Position numbers and translations under genes: made by a program. From the NCBI GenBank assembly GCA_019454185.1, contig CP075368.1, forward strand, positions 1,674,001 to 1,738,000: a stretch of 64,000 nucleotides of DNA, in the 5' to 3' direction. How positions within the stretch are numbered: position 1 is the stretch's first letter; each line of letters starts with the position of its first letter. Below the pieces are notes generated by a model that saw only the letters and a list, made by a program, of their open reading frames with translations, made no database searches and was not told the DNA's origin. The DNA comes from Phycisphaeraceae bacterium. Its GTDB lineage: Bacteria; Planctomycetota; Phycisphaerae; Phycisphaerales; UBA1924. Positions 37,383 to 45,629 of the stretch are shown in pieces.

Positions 37383-38771
37383 TCAGCCAGCATTCCATTC
37401 CGGACGCCGCCTCACCGCGACACGCCATGCCGCGACGATCGCCTCACCGACGCTGTGAAGATTCAGACGCAGACGAAGCCGCCTGAGTGCCGAATCATCC
37501 GGCTCAGACCTCAGCGCCTGCCTGACCCAGTATCGGGCTCGCCTGAAGTTTCCAAGTTGCAGATGCGCCATCGCGAGATTGTGCATCGGCGCGACCAGCG
37601 ACGGATCAAGCCGGAGCGCACGCCTGGCATGCTCCATCCCTTCGTCGAGTTCTCCCGCCTCCATCCTCGCGACACCAAGCAGGTGCCACGAGCGGGCCGC
37701 GAGAGGAGAACGAACGGTGCTCAAGCGGAAGATCTCCGATGCCTGATTCGGCAGACCCGCATCGAGCAGGAGCGTGCCGAACGCCTCACGCGACACGTCG
37801 TCCTCGCCGTCGGCCGGCGCAGGACCGCCCGGTCCAGCCGCCGTGAACTCGGCTTCAAGCATCCGCCTCGCCTCGTCGGCATCGCCGTCATCACCACGAT
37901 CGAGCATAAGCGACGCGAGACGACGCCTCACCCCCGGGTACCCATCGTTCAGCCGCAGCACGATGTCGAAATGGACCATGGCCTCGGCCGCGTTCCCCAT
38001 GAGCTCCGCGAGATCGCCGAGACGGAAATGCGCCTCCGCATGATCGGGCTGGATCTCCAAGACACGCCGAAACTTCTCGCCCGCGTCCGGAAGCCGGTTC
38101 ATCTCGACCAACAACGATCCAAGATCGAGCAGCGTCTCGATATCGCCAGGATCACGCCGCAGCTCTCTCAGGAAAAGCTGCCTCGCTCGCTCGTGACGAC
38201 CCGTCGCGGCATACGCCTCGGCCAGACGCGCCTCGACCCGCGGCATCTCGGGCTCGAGCCGCGCCGCCTCGCGGAGACACCAGACCGCACGCTCGTACTG
38301 CCCCTGATCCATCAAAGCCTCGGCCATCGACGCGTACAACTCCGCGCAGTCCGGTGCCGTCTGCTGGCCCATAAAGAACATCAACTCGGCCTGGTCGAAC
38401 CGTCCGAGGCGTGCATACGCCTCGATCCGATGCACGAACGAGGCGGGGTCCGCCCCATCGACATTCGCCGCACGCTCAAACCACGACAAAGACTGCTCGA
38501 CCTGGCCCGCCCTGAGCAGACTGGAACCAGTCATCACAGCCAGCCGCACATCCTCAGGAGAGAGATCGGACGCCCGCCCGAAACTCACCGCTGCATCAGA
38601 ATGGCGACCGGCGGCGTCCAGTGTCAGACCCAGATTGAAGTGCCACTCGGCTTGGTATGGATTCAGCGCGAGCGCGCGACGCAACTCAGCCGCGGCGTCT
38701 TCCCAACGACCGGCCTCGTAATGCTCATGCGCACGCTCGACGTGCTGCTCTGCCTCTTGCCAGTCGCTCAT
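37383..38771 (-). CDS. large TPR protein
   Basis: A 462-residue cytoplasmic protein made almost entirely of tetratricopeptide repeats from residue 1 to about 440. Examples are AHEHYEAGRWEDAAAELRRALALNP, AEALMDQGQYERAVWCLREAARLEP and AEAYAATGRHERARQLFLRELRRDPGD. A gap of acidic, low-complexity sequence (DRGDDGDADEARRML, GPGGPAPADGEDD) interrupts the array near residue 300. There is no enzyme domain, signal peptide or membrane segment. The role is presumably as a protein scaffold. Divergent from the HEAT-repeat gene. Confidence 0.82.
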   Translation of the reverse strand: MSDWQEAEQHVERAHEHYEAGRWEDAAAELRRALALNPYQAEWHFNLGLTLDAAGRHSDAAVSFGRASDLSPEDVRLAVMTGSSLLRAGQVEQSLSWFERAANVDGADPASFVHRIEAYARLGRFDQAELMFFMGQQTAPDCAELYASMAEALMDQGQYERAVWCLREAARLEPEMPRVEARLAEAYAATGRHERARQLFLRELRRDPGDIETLLDLGSLLVEMNRLPDAGEKFRRVLEIQPDHAEAHFRLGDLAELMGNAAEAMVHFDIVLRLNDGYPGVRRRLASLMLDRGDDGDADEARRMLEAEFTAAGPGGPAPADGEDDVSREAFGTLLLDAGLPNQASEIFRLSTVRSPLAARSWHLLGVARMEAGELDEGMEHARRALRLDPSLVAPMHNLAMAHLQLGNFRRARYWVRQALRSEPDDSALRRLRLRLNLHSVGEAIVAAWRVAVRRRPEWNAG

Positions 38772-38888
38772 GGCTTACAAAGGGCTGACCATCATCCACA
38801 CAGACACGAACTCCGCTTCACGCCGAAGCGAGAATCGCTCCGATCAAAGTGTACCATCAAGAGCTGGCCACGCTTCCCATATCGACGC

Positions 38889-40667
38889 ATGTACCGAACC
38901 GATCCCACATTCACCCCCTCGCGGCCATCGCGATGGCACACACCCATCCGCATCGCGGCCCTCCTGTTGCTTTCCACCCAGCCCGCCTGCGCAGCGATCA
39001 CCGCCCACCCCCATTCCGCCCACCCCCATTCCCACACGCCGCAATCGAACCGCCCCGACGGTGCTGGTGCTGGGCAACCAGGCCAGGACCGCCCGGCCGC
39101 CCCCCTCGATTCAGCATCCACCACTCAGCATGATGACCAGGCGGCTCTCCGGGACGGACTGAGAGAGACAACTTTCGAGGCAACCGAGAACGCCTCCCAG
39201 CCACGACCCGCGCCTCTCGAACCCGTCAGACCGGAACAGGGCGCGGCGCCCGCCGCACAGCAGGATGCCGCTCGCGCCGATCGTGCCGCACTCATCGAGC
39301 GTCTCGTCTTGGCGATGCGCCGCCTCTTCGACGCGACCCCCCCGGAACAGCACGGCGATCTTCTGGTCAGCTTGCTGCGCGACGATCTGCCCGAACTCCG
39401 TACGCTCGGCCTCACCCTCGTTGATCAGGAATTGGCCGATGCCGAGCGCATCGCGCCCGAAGTTGGCTTTGCTCTGGTCGACCTCCTCAACGCACCCGAT
39501 GGCCGGGTTCGGGCCGCAGCGGCACGCCTGCTGAACCGTCTCGCTCAACCAGGGCTTGAGAATCGCATCGCCGAAGCGCTCGAACTCGAAACGGATGCCT
39601 CGGTCGTTGCAGAGCTGCTCTCTGCCGCGTCACGCTACCCGACACCTCGCCTCGTCCAGCCCACCCTCAGGTGGATCGGAGCTGAGTCCGCCGCTCGCGA
39701 GTCCGCCTCCCAGGCGGGCCTCGCGCTCGATCGTGCGGAGCTCTTCTCTGCCGAAGATCGCGAGGTAGCGGCATCCAGACTCCGAGCCCGCGCTGTGAAC
39801 ACGCTCAGCGCGCCCGGCGTCCGGCTGCTCGCTCGTGTGGGCACCGATGCCGACCGCCGCACTCTCATCCCACTCCTCCGCTCGCCCGAAGCGGCGATCA
39901 GGATCGCGACGGCCGAGGCCCTCTCCAGGCATCCGCCCTTCGTTGACGACATCGTGCTCGCAGCCATCGAGGACACCTCGCTCGTAGACATCGCCGTGCG
40001 TGCGATTGCCTCGCACCGGGCTTCGCTCGAGGGGTTGCTGCTCCTCAGAGCACTCACATTCGCCACAGAAGAAGCACGCCTCGCCGCGGCATCGCAGGTC
40101 ACGGCCGGGATGGACACGCGCACCCTGATCCTCGCCGCCGACGAGTCTTCACGGAACGCGCCGTTTGTCGAAGCCCTCCTCGGCTCGTTCGCCAACACGC
40201 CCATGCCCACAGAGCCGGAACTGGCGGTGCTGCACGCTCGCTCGCTCGTCCGTCTCGCCGAGGCCCAACTGAACCTCTCACGGCCAGGACGTGCCCTCTC
40301 CCTCGCCGATCGAGCCGATCCGCTCGAAAATGAGCTGCCTGAACCGGATCAGGAGCGGCTGAGAAGAGTCCGCACCGTCTCCCTCGTCTGGCTCGATCGG
40401 CTCGACGATCCCGGGCTTGCGGGGTCCACGCCCGAGCACTGGCTCGACGCCTTGGACCTGCTCGGCGCGCAGCCGCAGGGGCCGGATATCTCCGACGAGT
40501 TCCTCAAGCGATTCGGCTCGGGGCTCTCGTCCGACCAGTTGGCACGTTACGCCGCGATCGAGGCCCGTGTGCTGACCGGCCCGAGGCCGCTGCTTCGCCC
40601 GACACCCAGCGAGGACAGCGTTCCACCAACCAACCCGGTCTCCCCAACGGGCGACGGACCGCGGTAA
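38889..40667 (+). CDS. secreted HEAT-repeat protein
   Basis: A 592-residue protein with a signal peptide (IRIAALLLLSTQPACA) and probable cleavage at ACA-AI; the cysteine lacks a proper lipobox. A histidine/proline/glutamine-rich low-complexity linker covers residues 37-130. From 135 on it is a helical solenoid of HEAT-like repeats: LRTLGLTLVDQELADA, VRAAAARLLNRLAQPG, IRIATAEALSRHP. The same reading frame stays open upstream into the TPR gene on the other strand. That part is rejected because the signal peptide begins at 38889. Confidence 0.75.
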   Translation: MYRTDPTFTPSRPSRWHTPIRIAALLLLSTQPACAAITAHPHSAHPHSHTPQSNRPDGAGAGQPGQDRPAAPLDSASTTQHDDQAALRDGLRETTFEATENASQPRPAPLEPVRPEQGAAPAAQQDAARADRAALIERLVLAMRRLFDATPPEQHGDLLVSLLRDDLPELRTLGLTLVDQELADAERIAPEVGFALVDLLNAPDGRVRAAAARLLNRLAQPGLENRIAEALELETDASVVAELLSAASRYPTPRLVQPTLRWIGAESAARESASQAGLALDRAELFSAEDREVAASRLRARAVNTLSAPGVRLLARVGTDADRRTLIPLLRSPEAAIRIATAEALSRHPPFVDDIVLAAIEDTSLVDIAVRAIASHRASLEGLLLLRALTFATEEARLAAASQVTAGMDTRTLILAADESSRNAPFVEALLGSFANTPMPTEPELAVLHARSLVRLAEAQLNLSRPGRALSLADRADPLENELPEPDQERLRRVRTVSLVWLDRLDDPGLAGSTPEHWLDALDLLGAQPQGPDISDEFLKRFGSGLSSDQLARYAAIEARVLTGPRPLLRPTPSEDSVPPTNPVSPTGDGPR

Positions 40668-40691
40668 GCCAGAGGTTCTCGGCTTTGGTAT

Positions 40692-41594
40692 TCAGCCCTG
40701 ACGCTGGGACCCGGCCCAACCAAACCTGCTCAGCACAACGCGAACCGTGCTCGGCTGCTGCTGACGGTCGCGGTCACGGCTGCTCGATGGCAGTGCCGAG
40801 ATCGCGTCCTGGGCGGTCTCGAACCCGCCCGCGGCATTGAGGCCCGTGTCAAAGAAGGCGTCCCACGCGGACTCAAGACGCTTGCTCAGGCGCGTCGGAG
40901 AGATCCTCGGCTCATCGGGGCTCAGCCCGGTGATCAGGCGGTACCCCATCTCGATGATCGAACGCACCTCATCACGGCGCAGCTCCGACACCGGGCCGGC
41001 GACAAGACCGAGGCGACGCCTGAGGCCGTAGAACTCAACCGAACACGAGCCGTGCCGATCGACCAAGACCTCGGCCCACCCCAACTCCCCGTGCAACTGC
41101 CCGGCGTTGTGGGCTGAGCGGCTGGCCTCCAGCAGGTGACGCATCGCCCGCTCCGCCTCAGGACCGGCCATCCGGCCACCCTTGGCTTCCAGCAGGTTCA
41201 AGAGGGTCAGGATGCCCTCGTGGTTGCCCGTATAAGGGGTGACCGCGCACGGCTGCTGAGTGATCGAAAGAGAGAAGAGCTCAATCGGAAGAACGTGGGG
41301 AGCATGGAGGGTCTGGCCCTGTTCAAGTGCCGCGAGCACGCGACGCTGCTCCGGCTTCGCGCGACAGACAGGGAACCGATGGACGACATGGCTGCTCTGC
41401 TTCTTCTCGTGAAGCGCGAGCCACCGCTCAGCCAACGCGCTCGGAGCAAGAGGCCTCACGAGCCGGTACGGACCAAAGTAGAGCGATTCGCTCGGTTGTC
41501 CCATCGATCCAAATCCTCGTACCGGGTCCGACGCATCATGCGGCGAGCCCGACCAACCCACCAACCAGGGATCTTCGGCATCCTCGCCTGACAT
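40692..41594 (-). CDS. protein-kinase-like protein lacking catalytic residues (putative pseudokinase)
   Basis: A 300-residue protein whose order of motifs follows bacterial Hanks-type Ser/Thr kinases. LYFGPYRLVRPLAPSALAERWLALHEK stands where IGPYRIxxxLGxGGMGxVYLA is expected. HGELGWAEVLVDRHGSCSVEFYGLRRRLG stands where HRDLKPANILVD...DFGLAR is expected. The HRD aspartate is Glu in H-G-E-L, the conserved Asn is Glu, DFG reads F-Y-G, and the VAIK lysine is not visible. It therefore looks like a pseudokinase. There is no membrane segment or second domain. Convergent with the HEAT-repeat gene. Confidence 0.65.
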   Translation of the reverse strand: MSGEDAEDPWLVGWSGSPHDASDPVRGFGSMGQPSESLYFGPYRLVRPLAPSALAERWLALHEKKQSSHVVHRFPVCRAKPEQRRVLAALEQGQTLHAPHVLPIELFSLSITQQPCAVTPYTGNHEGILTLLNLLEAKGGRMAGPEAERAMRHLLEASRSAHNAGQLHGELGWAEVLVDRHGSCSVEFYGLRRRLGLVAGPVSELRRDEVRSIIEMGYRLITGLSPDEPRISPTRLSKRLESAWDAFFDTGLNAAGGFETAQDAISALPSSSRDRDRQQQPSTVRVVLSRFGWAGSQRQG

Positions 41595-41756
41595 CCGCCA
41601 GCCAGTGTCAAAAGTTCAGGGTGATGAGTCTAGCCGCCCTCCCCGTGAGTTGCACGCAGCCGGAACCGATAGGCGGCTGGCACCTTATGCGCCCCAGTCT
41701 TGTTACCACATTGGAATAGTTCTTGAATAGAGCACCTGGGGTGCGGGATATGCCCG

Positions 41757-41785
41757 TTGGCTCGGATACGATTCTCTTGTATTTG
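41757..41785 (+). promoter_or_regulatory. candidate hppD promoter
   Basis: TTGGCT and TATTTG separated by 17 bases, ending 51 bases before the hppD ATG. Moderate match only. Confidence 0.3.
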
Positions 41786-41836
41786 CCAGAGCACCCCTGC
41801 CTGGCCGTCCGCGGCCGGGCTCCCGGAGCCCCTCCG

Positions 41837-43099
41837 ATGACCACCCTCTCCCCCGCCCCCGCCGGCAAAGTGAACCCCTCGACCGATCCCCTCCAGTTGA
41901 TCGATGTCGATCACGTCCGCTTCCATGTCGGCAACGCCAAGCAGGCCGCGTTCTTCTACGCCCACTGCTTCGGCTTCCAGATCGAGCAGGTCTGCGATCT
42001 CACCACCGGCTCCCGCGACGCCGCCCACTACCTCCTCACCCAGGGCAACATCCGCTTCCTGCTCACCAGCGGCCTCACCTACGAGCACCCCGCCTCCACC
42101 GAGGTCGCCCTCTACGGCGACGGCGTCAAGGACGTCGCCTTCACCGTCTTCGACGCGGAGAAGGCCTTCGACCGCGCGATCAAGAACGGCGCGACCGCCG
42201 CGCCCGGTGGCGAGCCCCGCACCCTCCGCGACGAGCACGGCACCGTCACCATCGCCTCCATCCGTACCTACGGCCGCTGCGTCCACACCTTCGTCTCTCG
42301 AACCGGCGCGTACGAGCTCACAAAGGTCAAGCAGGGCGCCAGGTTCATGCCCCGCTTCCGCCACATCGACGGCTCCTGCGCCGCCGCCGGTGCATGCGCC
42401 CCCCAGCTCGGCGCCGGCTCCTCCATCCTCGCCATCAACGACTACAACAAGAAGAACCCGTGCGGCCTCAAGTACGTCGACCACCTCGTCGGCAACGTCG
42501 AGATGGGCAAGATGAACCACTGGGTCGCCTTCTACGAGAACGTCCTCGAGTTCTCCATGTTCAAGCACTTCGACGACAAGGACATCTCCACCGAGTACTC
42601 CGCCCTGATGTCCAAGGTCATGGCCAGCGGCAACAACCTCATCAAGATGCCGATCAACGAGCCCGCCGAGGGCAAGAAGAAGTCGCAGGTCCAGGAATAC
42701 CTCGACTGGCACATGAACACCCCCGGCGTCCAGCATCTTGCCCTCCGCACCGATGATGAGCTCCACTCCATCGCCGCCCTCCGCTCACGAGGCGTCGACT
42801 TCCTCACCCTCCCCGATGCCTACTACGACAAGGTCTGGGACCGCGTGAACAGCATGCTCAAGCAGCACGGGCACGAGGCCGTCCGCGAGGATCACGAGGC
42901 GATCCGCAAGCTCGGCATCCTCGTCGACTCCGACGATGAGGGATACCTCCTCCAGCTCTTCACCAAGCCCCTCCAGGACCGCCCCACGCTCTTCTTCGAG
43001 ATCATCTGCCGCCGCGGCTCCCAGTCCTTCGGCAAGGGCAACTTCAAGGCCCTCTTCGAAGCTCTCGAACTCGAGCAGGAGAAGCGGGGGAATCTGTAA
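41837..43099 (+). CDS. hppD: 4-hydroxyphenylpyruvate dioxygenase
   Basis: A non-haem iron enzyme turning 4-hydroxyphenylpyruvate into homogentisate in tyrosine degradation. The 420 residues form two vicinal-oxygen-chelate domains. The N-terminal one begins IDVDHVRFHVGNAKQAAFFY. The C-terminal one supplies the iron ligands His216 (VDHLVGNV), His300 (PGVQHLALRTDD) and Glu388 (FFEIICRRG). GKGNFKALFEALELEQ near the end is the family C-terminal helix. The start at 41837 is preferred; an in-frame start at 41723 adds an unconserved leader. No homogentisate dioxygenase gene is adjacent. Third codon positions are unusually C-rich. Confidence 0.95.
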   Translation: MTTLSPAPAGKVNPSTDPLQLIDVDHVRFHVGNAKQAAFFYAHCFGFQIEQVCDLTTGSRDAAHYLLTQGNIRFLLTSGLTYEHPASTEVALYGDGVKDVAFTVFDAEKAFDRAIKNGATAAPGGEPRTLRDEHGTVTIASIRTYGRCVHTFVSRTGAYELTKVKQGARFMPRFRHIDGSCAAAGACAPQLGAGSSILAINDYNKKNPCGLKYVDHLVGNVEMGKMNHWVAFYENVLEFSMFKHFDDKDISTEYSALMSKVMASGNNLIKMPINEPAEGKKKSQVQEYLDWHMNTPGVQHLALRTDDELHSIAALRSRGVDFLTLPDAYYDKVWDRVNSMLKQHGHEAVREDHEAIRKLGILVDSDDEGYLLQLFTKPLQDRPTLFFEIICRRGSQSFGKGNFKALFEALELEQEKRGNL

Positions 43100-43167
43100 C
43101 ACATTTGTTCCTGAACCAATCCACAAACAGCGTGCCTGACGAAGAGTTTTGATAGGATGAACTGGCG

Positions 43168-44115
43168 ATGCTCCTCGATCTGCTTGGATCGCTCCTTTTT
43201 ATTCTCCTGACCAGGTATGGTGCGATGGTCGACACTCTCTTCCTTCTTGCGATAGTGCTTGTGAGTGGCGGCGCGGGAGGCATTGGCCGCGCGATGGCGT
43301 CCGCAAGTCCGCCCGTGCACAAGCTCCGCGGCCATGGCAAGTCCGAACCAGTTCAGATCGGCTGGATCGCGGATTGCTACCTGGGTGCTCTCAGCGCCGC
43401 GTGTGTGGGATTCGTGATCACCAGTTTGCTCGCGATCGACCTCAACAATGTGCTCGGGAATGTAAATTCGATAAATCAGAACAATCTCTTTCGCCTGATC
43501 GCGATCTCGGTCATCTCCGGATATGCCGGTCCAGCCATCCTAGATCGTCAGGCGCAGGAACTGCTCAATCGCCTCAATCAGCTGACCAAAGAAAGCGAGC
43601 GGTTGAAAGCCCAGCTTGACGAGAAGCGGCGGACCGATGCCATTGATTCCGCAAGAGCGAGCCAGCGAGCAGAGGGCGTCTCATATCTGGATGCCGGGAA
43701 GTTTGAGCAGGCGGAAGCAGTTTTTCGCGCCATCATTCACAAGTACGGCGAGACAGGCGACGACCTGTGCAACCTGGCGACTGCGATTGCATACTCAATG
43801 GATCCGCCAGTCACCCCCGAGAAGGTGCAGTTGAGCACGCTCGAAACCGCGATCGCACTCTTCGATAAAGCACTGGGTCTCGATCCGAGGCACGAAAAAT
43901 CGATTTACAACCGCGCATGCACGAAGCAAGCGTACCGAATTGCATGCAAAGCGCAAGGCAAGTCCGAGAAGTACACGGATGACGATGTGCTGGCCGATAT
44001 TGCGGCTTCAGCACATATCGACCCGACAAACTGGGACTTGGCGGTCAACGATCCGGACCTGACGTCGGTGAGGCAGAAACTACTTGAACTCAAGGCTAAT
44101 TCAGCCGTACAATGA
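43168..44115 (+). CDS. membrane protein with TPR-like C-terminal domain
   Basis: A 315-residue protein with four hydrophobic segments in residues 1-130 (LLGSLLFILLTRYGAMV, LFLLAIVLVSGGAGGIGRAM, LGALSAACVGFVITSLLAI, LFRLIAISVISGYAGPAIL). A coiled coil covers 130-160 (RQAQELLNRLNQLTKESERLKAQL) and a TPR-type helical domain runs to the end. Codon use is visibly less GC-rich than in neighbouring hppD. Together with the flanking IS this suggests acquired DNA. Function unknown. Confidence 0.7.
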   Translation: MLLDLLGSLLFILLTRYGAMVDTLFLLAIVLVSGGAGGIGRAMASASPPVHKLRGHGKSEPVQIGWIADCYLGALSAACVGFVITSLLAIDLNNVLGNVNSINQNNLFRLIAISVISGYAGPAILDRQAQELLNRLNQLTKESERLKAQLDEKRRTDAIDSARASQRAEGVSYLDAGKFEQAEAVFRAIIHKYGETGDDLCNLATAIAYSMDPPVTPEKVQLSTLETAIALFDKALGLDPRHEKSIYNRACTKQAYRIACKAQGKSEKYTDDDVLADIAASAHIDPTNWDLAVNDPDLTSVRQKLLELKANSAVQ

Positions 44116-44623
44116 CCGTTGGGTTCTGCCCACAAGGAAAGGGAACTCTAATGCCATACACCACTACGATCATTTCAAAGCGTCCCCCGACGGTATGACG
44201 ACCGATCGTACAGCAAGTTGCTGCAGTTTCTTTCTGCGCGGTGCTACAAACCAATACCCCGCTCTGGGTGAAGTTCCGTACTCGAACAACAGACTTCGTC
44301 GCCATCCGCCAAACCACGACGTGATCGCGGCTCGCTCCCTTCCTCATTCCTGAGGCCCAAAGTGCCGCAAGCGCCGGAGCCCGGGGCAATGTGGGGGGGC
44401 GACGGGGCGAAGCCCCAAGCGTCGCCCCGGGTACATGTGGCCGCGTAGCGGCTTCCCCCGCCCGAAGGGCGCATCCTTGGTGGAGTGGCCCGGACGGGCC
44501 CGGCTCTGTCTCCACTTGGGCAGATGGCCAGATGTGAAGCTGCGCAAACGGATATCCGGTGAGGGCGTGATTGCGTGCGCGCACGCGACGACCCGTAGAC
44601 GTCGATCACCATCGACGCCCTCA
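44116..44623. other. gene-free region with a cluster of four hairpins
   Basis: No credible gene lies in these 508 bases. Between 44396 and 44500 there are four consecutive perfect hairpins with 2-4-base loops. The first is nested, GGGGCGAC/GTCGCCCC enclosing GGGGC-GAA-GCCCC (44396-44428). The others are GCCGC-GTA-GCGGC (44440-44452), CGCCC-GAA-GGGCG (44459-44471) and GGCCC-GGAC-GGGCC (44487-44500). A CAGATGGCCAGATG repeat follows near 44520. The hairpins resemble REP-type palindromes or a structured RNA; no T-run follows any of them. Confidence 0.5.
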
Positions 44624-44627
44624 CTCG
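44624..44627. repeat. target-site duplication, left copy (TCGC)
   Basis: TCGC immediately outside the left inverted repeat, matched by TCGC at 45601-45604 outside the right one. A 4-bp duplication fits IS5-group insertion. Confidence 0.6.
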
Positions 44628-44640
44628 CGAGCTTTTTGCG

Positions 44641-45489
44641 TCATCGCTTCATTGCCTGTGTGTGTCGATCAAGGATGATGATGGCTTGGATCCATCGACG
44701 GACCCGCTCGATGCCGCGCACGTGCGGCGGGATAAGCCCCACATGGTGGGTCATTTCCAGGCGTGCAAACACACGCTCGATCACGCGCCGGAGTGACAGC
44801 AGGCCCCTGCCGAAGCCCGTCATGCTCTGCTCCAGCATGTCGATGGCTCGACGGCGGTCCGGATGCGTTCCGGACCGCCGCACGCCGCGACCCACGCGGC
44901 AGTCCTTCCGCGGAACCACCAGTTGTCCGCCCTTGCACGCGCAGAGTTCATAGAGCTTCACGCTGTCGTAGTTCGAGTCGGCCAGCACATACCCGTTCAA
45001 CTCCATGTCTCGCATCATCCGCTTGGCCATCACTGCTTCATGGCAGTGCATGGGCGTGAGACGCCAGGAGACGATCGAGCCCGCGAGATCGCAGATCGCA
45101 TGGAGCTTGTAGCCGCGCAGTCCCCATGCGCCGAAGGTCGCGGTCCGGTCTCCGGAGTGCGAGGCGACGCGCAGGGCCTTGCCGTCAAGAGCCAGCACCA
45201 ACGCTCCCGATGCAGAGACCAGATTCTCCGCCTCCGCCGCGGCAAGTAACGCCTGGACGCTGGTGGTTCTCAGCCGCCGGCTCATCCTGCTTGGCGAGGG
45301 CAATCGACCACGCCGCCACAACGGCCATGCATCGCGTCGGCACGCCCAGGAGGTGGGTCGTCGGTGCAAGACGGCCCAGAGAAAGGTCAGCACGATGTCC
45401 GCATCGGTGAAGGTGAAGCGACCGCCACGCGGGCTCCGATCCAGCTTCCGCACGCTCGCCGCCAACACCCTCCAACTCGCGTTGTCCAT
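44641..45489 (-). CDS. IS5-type DDE transposase
   Basis: A 282-residue DDE transposase of the IS4/IS5 (DDE_Tnp_1) kind. The candidate triad is Asp102 in LALDGKALR, Asp171 in VLADSNYDSVKLYE and Glu238 in LRRVIERVFARLE, the last being the usual R-x3-E-R context. An N-terminal helical domain (1-90) with MSRRLRTT is probably DNA-binding. The start at 45489 has AGGAG at 7 bases; both start codon and ribosome site lie in a long hairpin described separately. The reading frame is intact. Confidence 0.88.
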   Translation of the reverse strand: MDNASWRVLAASVRKLDRSPRGGRFTFTDADIVLTFLWAVLHRRPTSWACRRDAWPLWRRGRLPSPSRMSRRLRTTSVQALLAAAEAENLVSASGALVLALDGKALRVASHSGDRTATFGAWGLRGYKLHAICDLAGSIVSWRLTPMHCHEAVMAKRMMRDMELNGYVLADSNYDSVKLYELCACKGGQLVVPRKDCRVGRGVRRSGTHPDRRRAIDMLEQSMTGFGRGLLSLRRVIERVFARLEMTHHVGLIPPHVRGIERVRRWIQAIIILDRHTQAMKR

Positions 45490-45534
45490 GCTCGGTCTCC
45501 TGTCTGGCAGCTCCACCAGTGGGACCGAGCATGG
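45486..45534 (-). promoter_or_regulatory. fold-back hairpin covering the transposase start
   Basis: CCATGCTCGGTC at 45486-45497 pairs perfectly with GACCGAGCATGG at 45523-45534, extended by a T-G and a C-G pair to 14 bp, with a 21-base loop. On the mRNA the 3' arm contains the AGGAG ribosome site edge and the ATG of the transposase. Such fold-back inhibition is known from elements like IS10, where only transcripts initiated outside the element form the hairpin. Confidence 0.6.
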
Positions 45535-45600
45535 CATGAGCCATCAGATCGCGCAAGTCTCCACAATGGAAACACTTGGAACACATGGCGCAAAATGCTC

Positions 45601-45604
45601 TCGC
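45601..45604. repeat. target-site duplication, right copy (TCGC)
   Basis: Second copy of the 4-bp TCGC flanking the insertion sequence. By chance alone a 4-bp match occurs once in 256, so the support comes from its exact position next to the inverted repeat. Confidence 0.6.
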
Positions 45605-45629
45605 GCTCGGGCCTCTTTGCGGCACACCA

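Larger units (their letters stand above)
44628..45600 (-). mobile_element. IS5-family-like insertion sequence, 973 bp
   Basis: The element holds one transposase gene and is bounded by imperfect inverted repeats. The left end (44628 inward) begins GAGCTTTTTGCGTCAT and the right end (45600 inward) begins GAGCATTTTGCGCCAT, 14 of 16 identical. TCGC is duplicated on both sides. The transposase stop codon lies inside the left repeat, so the element is very compact. It appears intact and recent, since the flanking duplication is exact. Confidence 0.75.

Noticed and set aside
37455..38888. Upstream extension of the HEAT-repeat protein frame (478 extra codons)
   Set aside because: It is antisense to the TPR gene on the other strand. 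A proper signal peptide begins at 38889.
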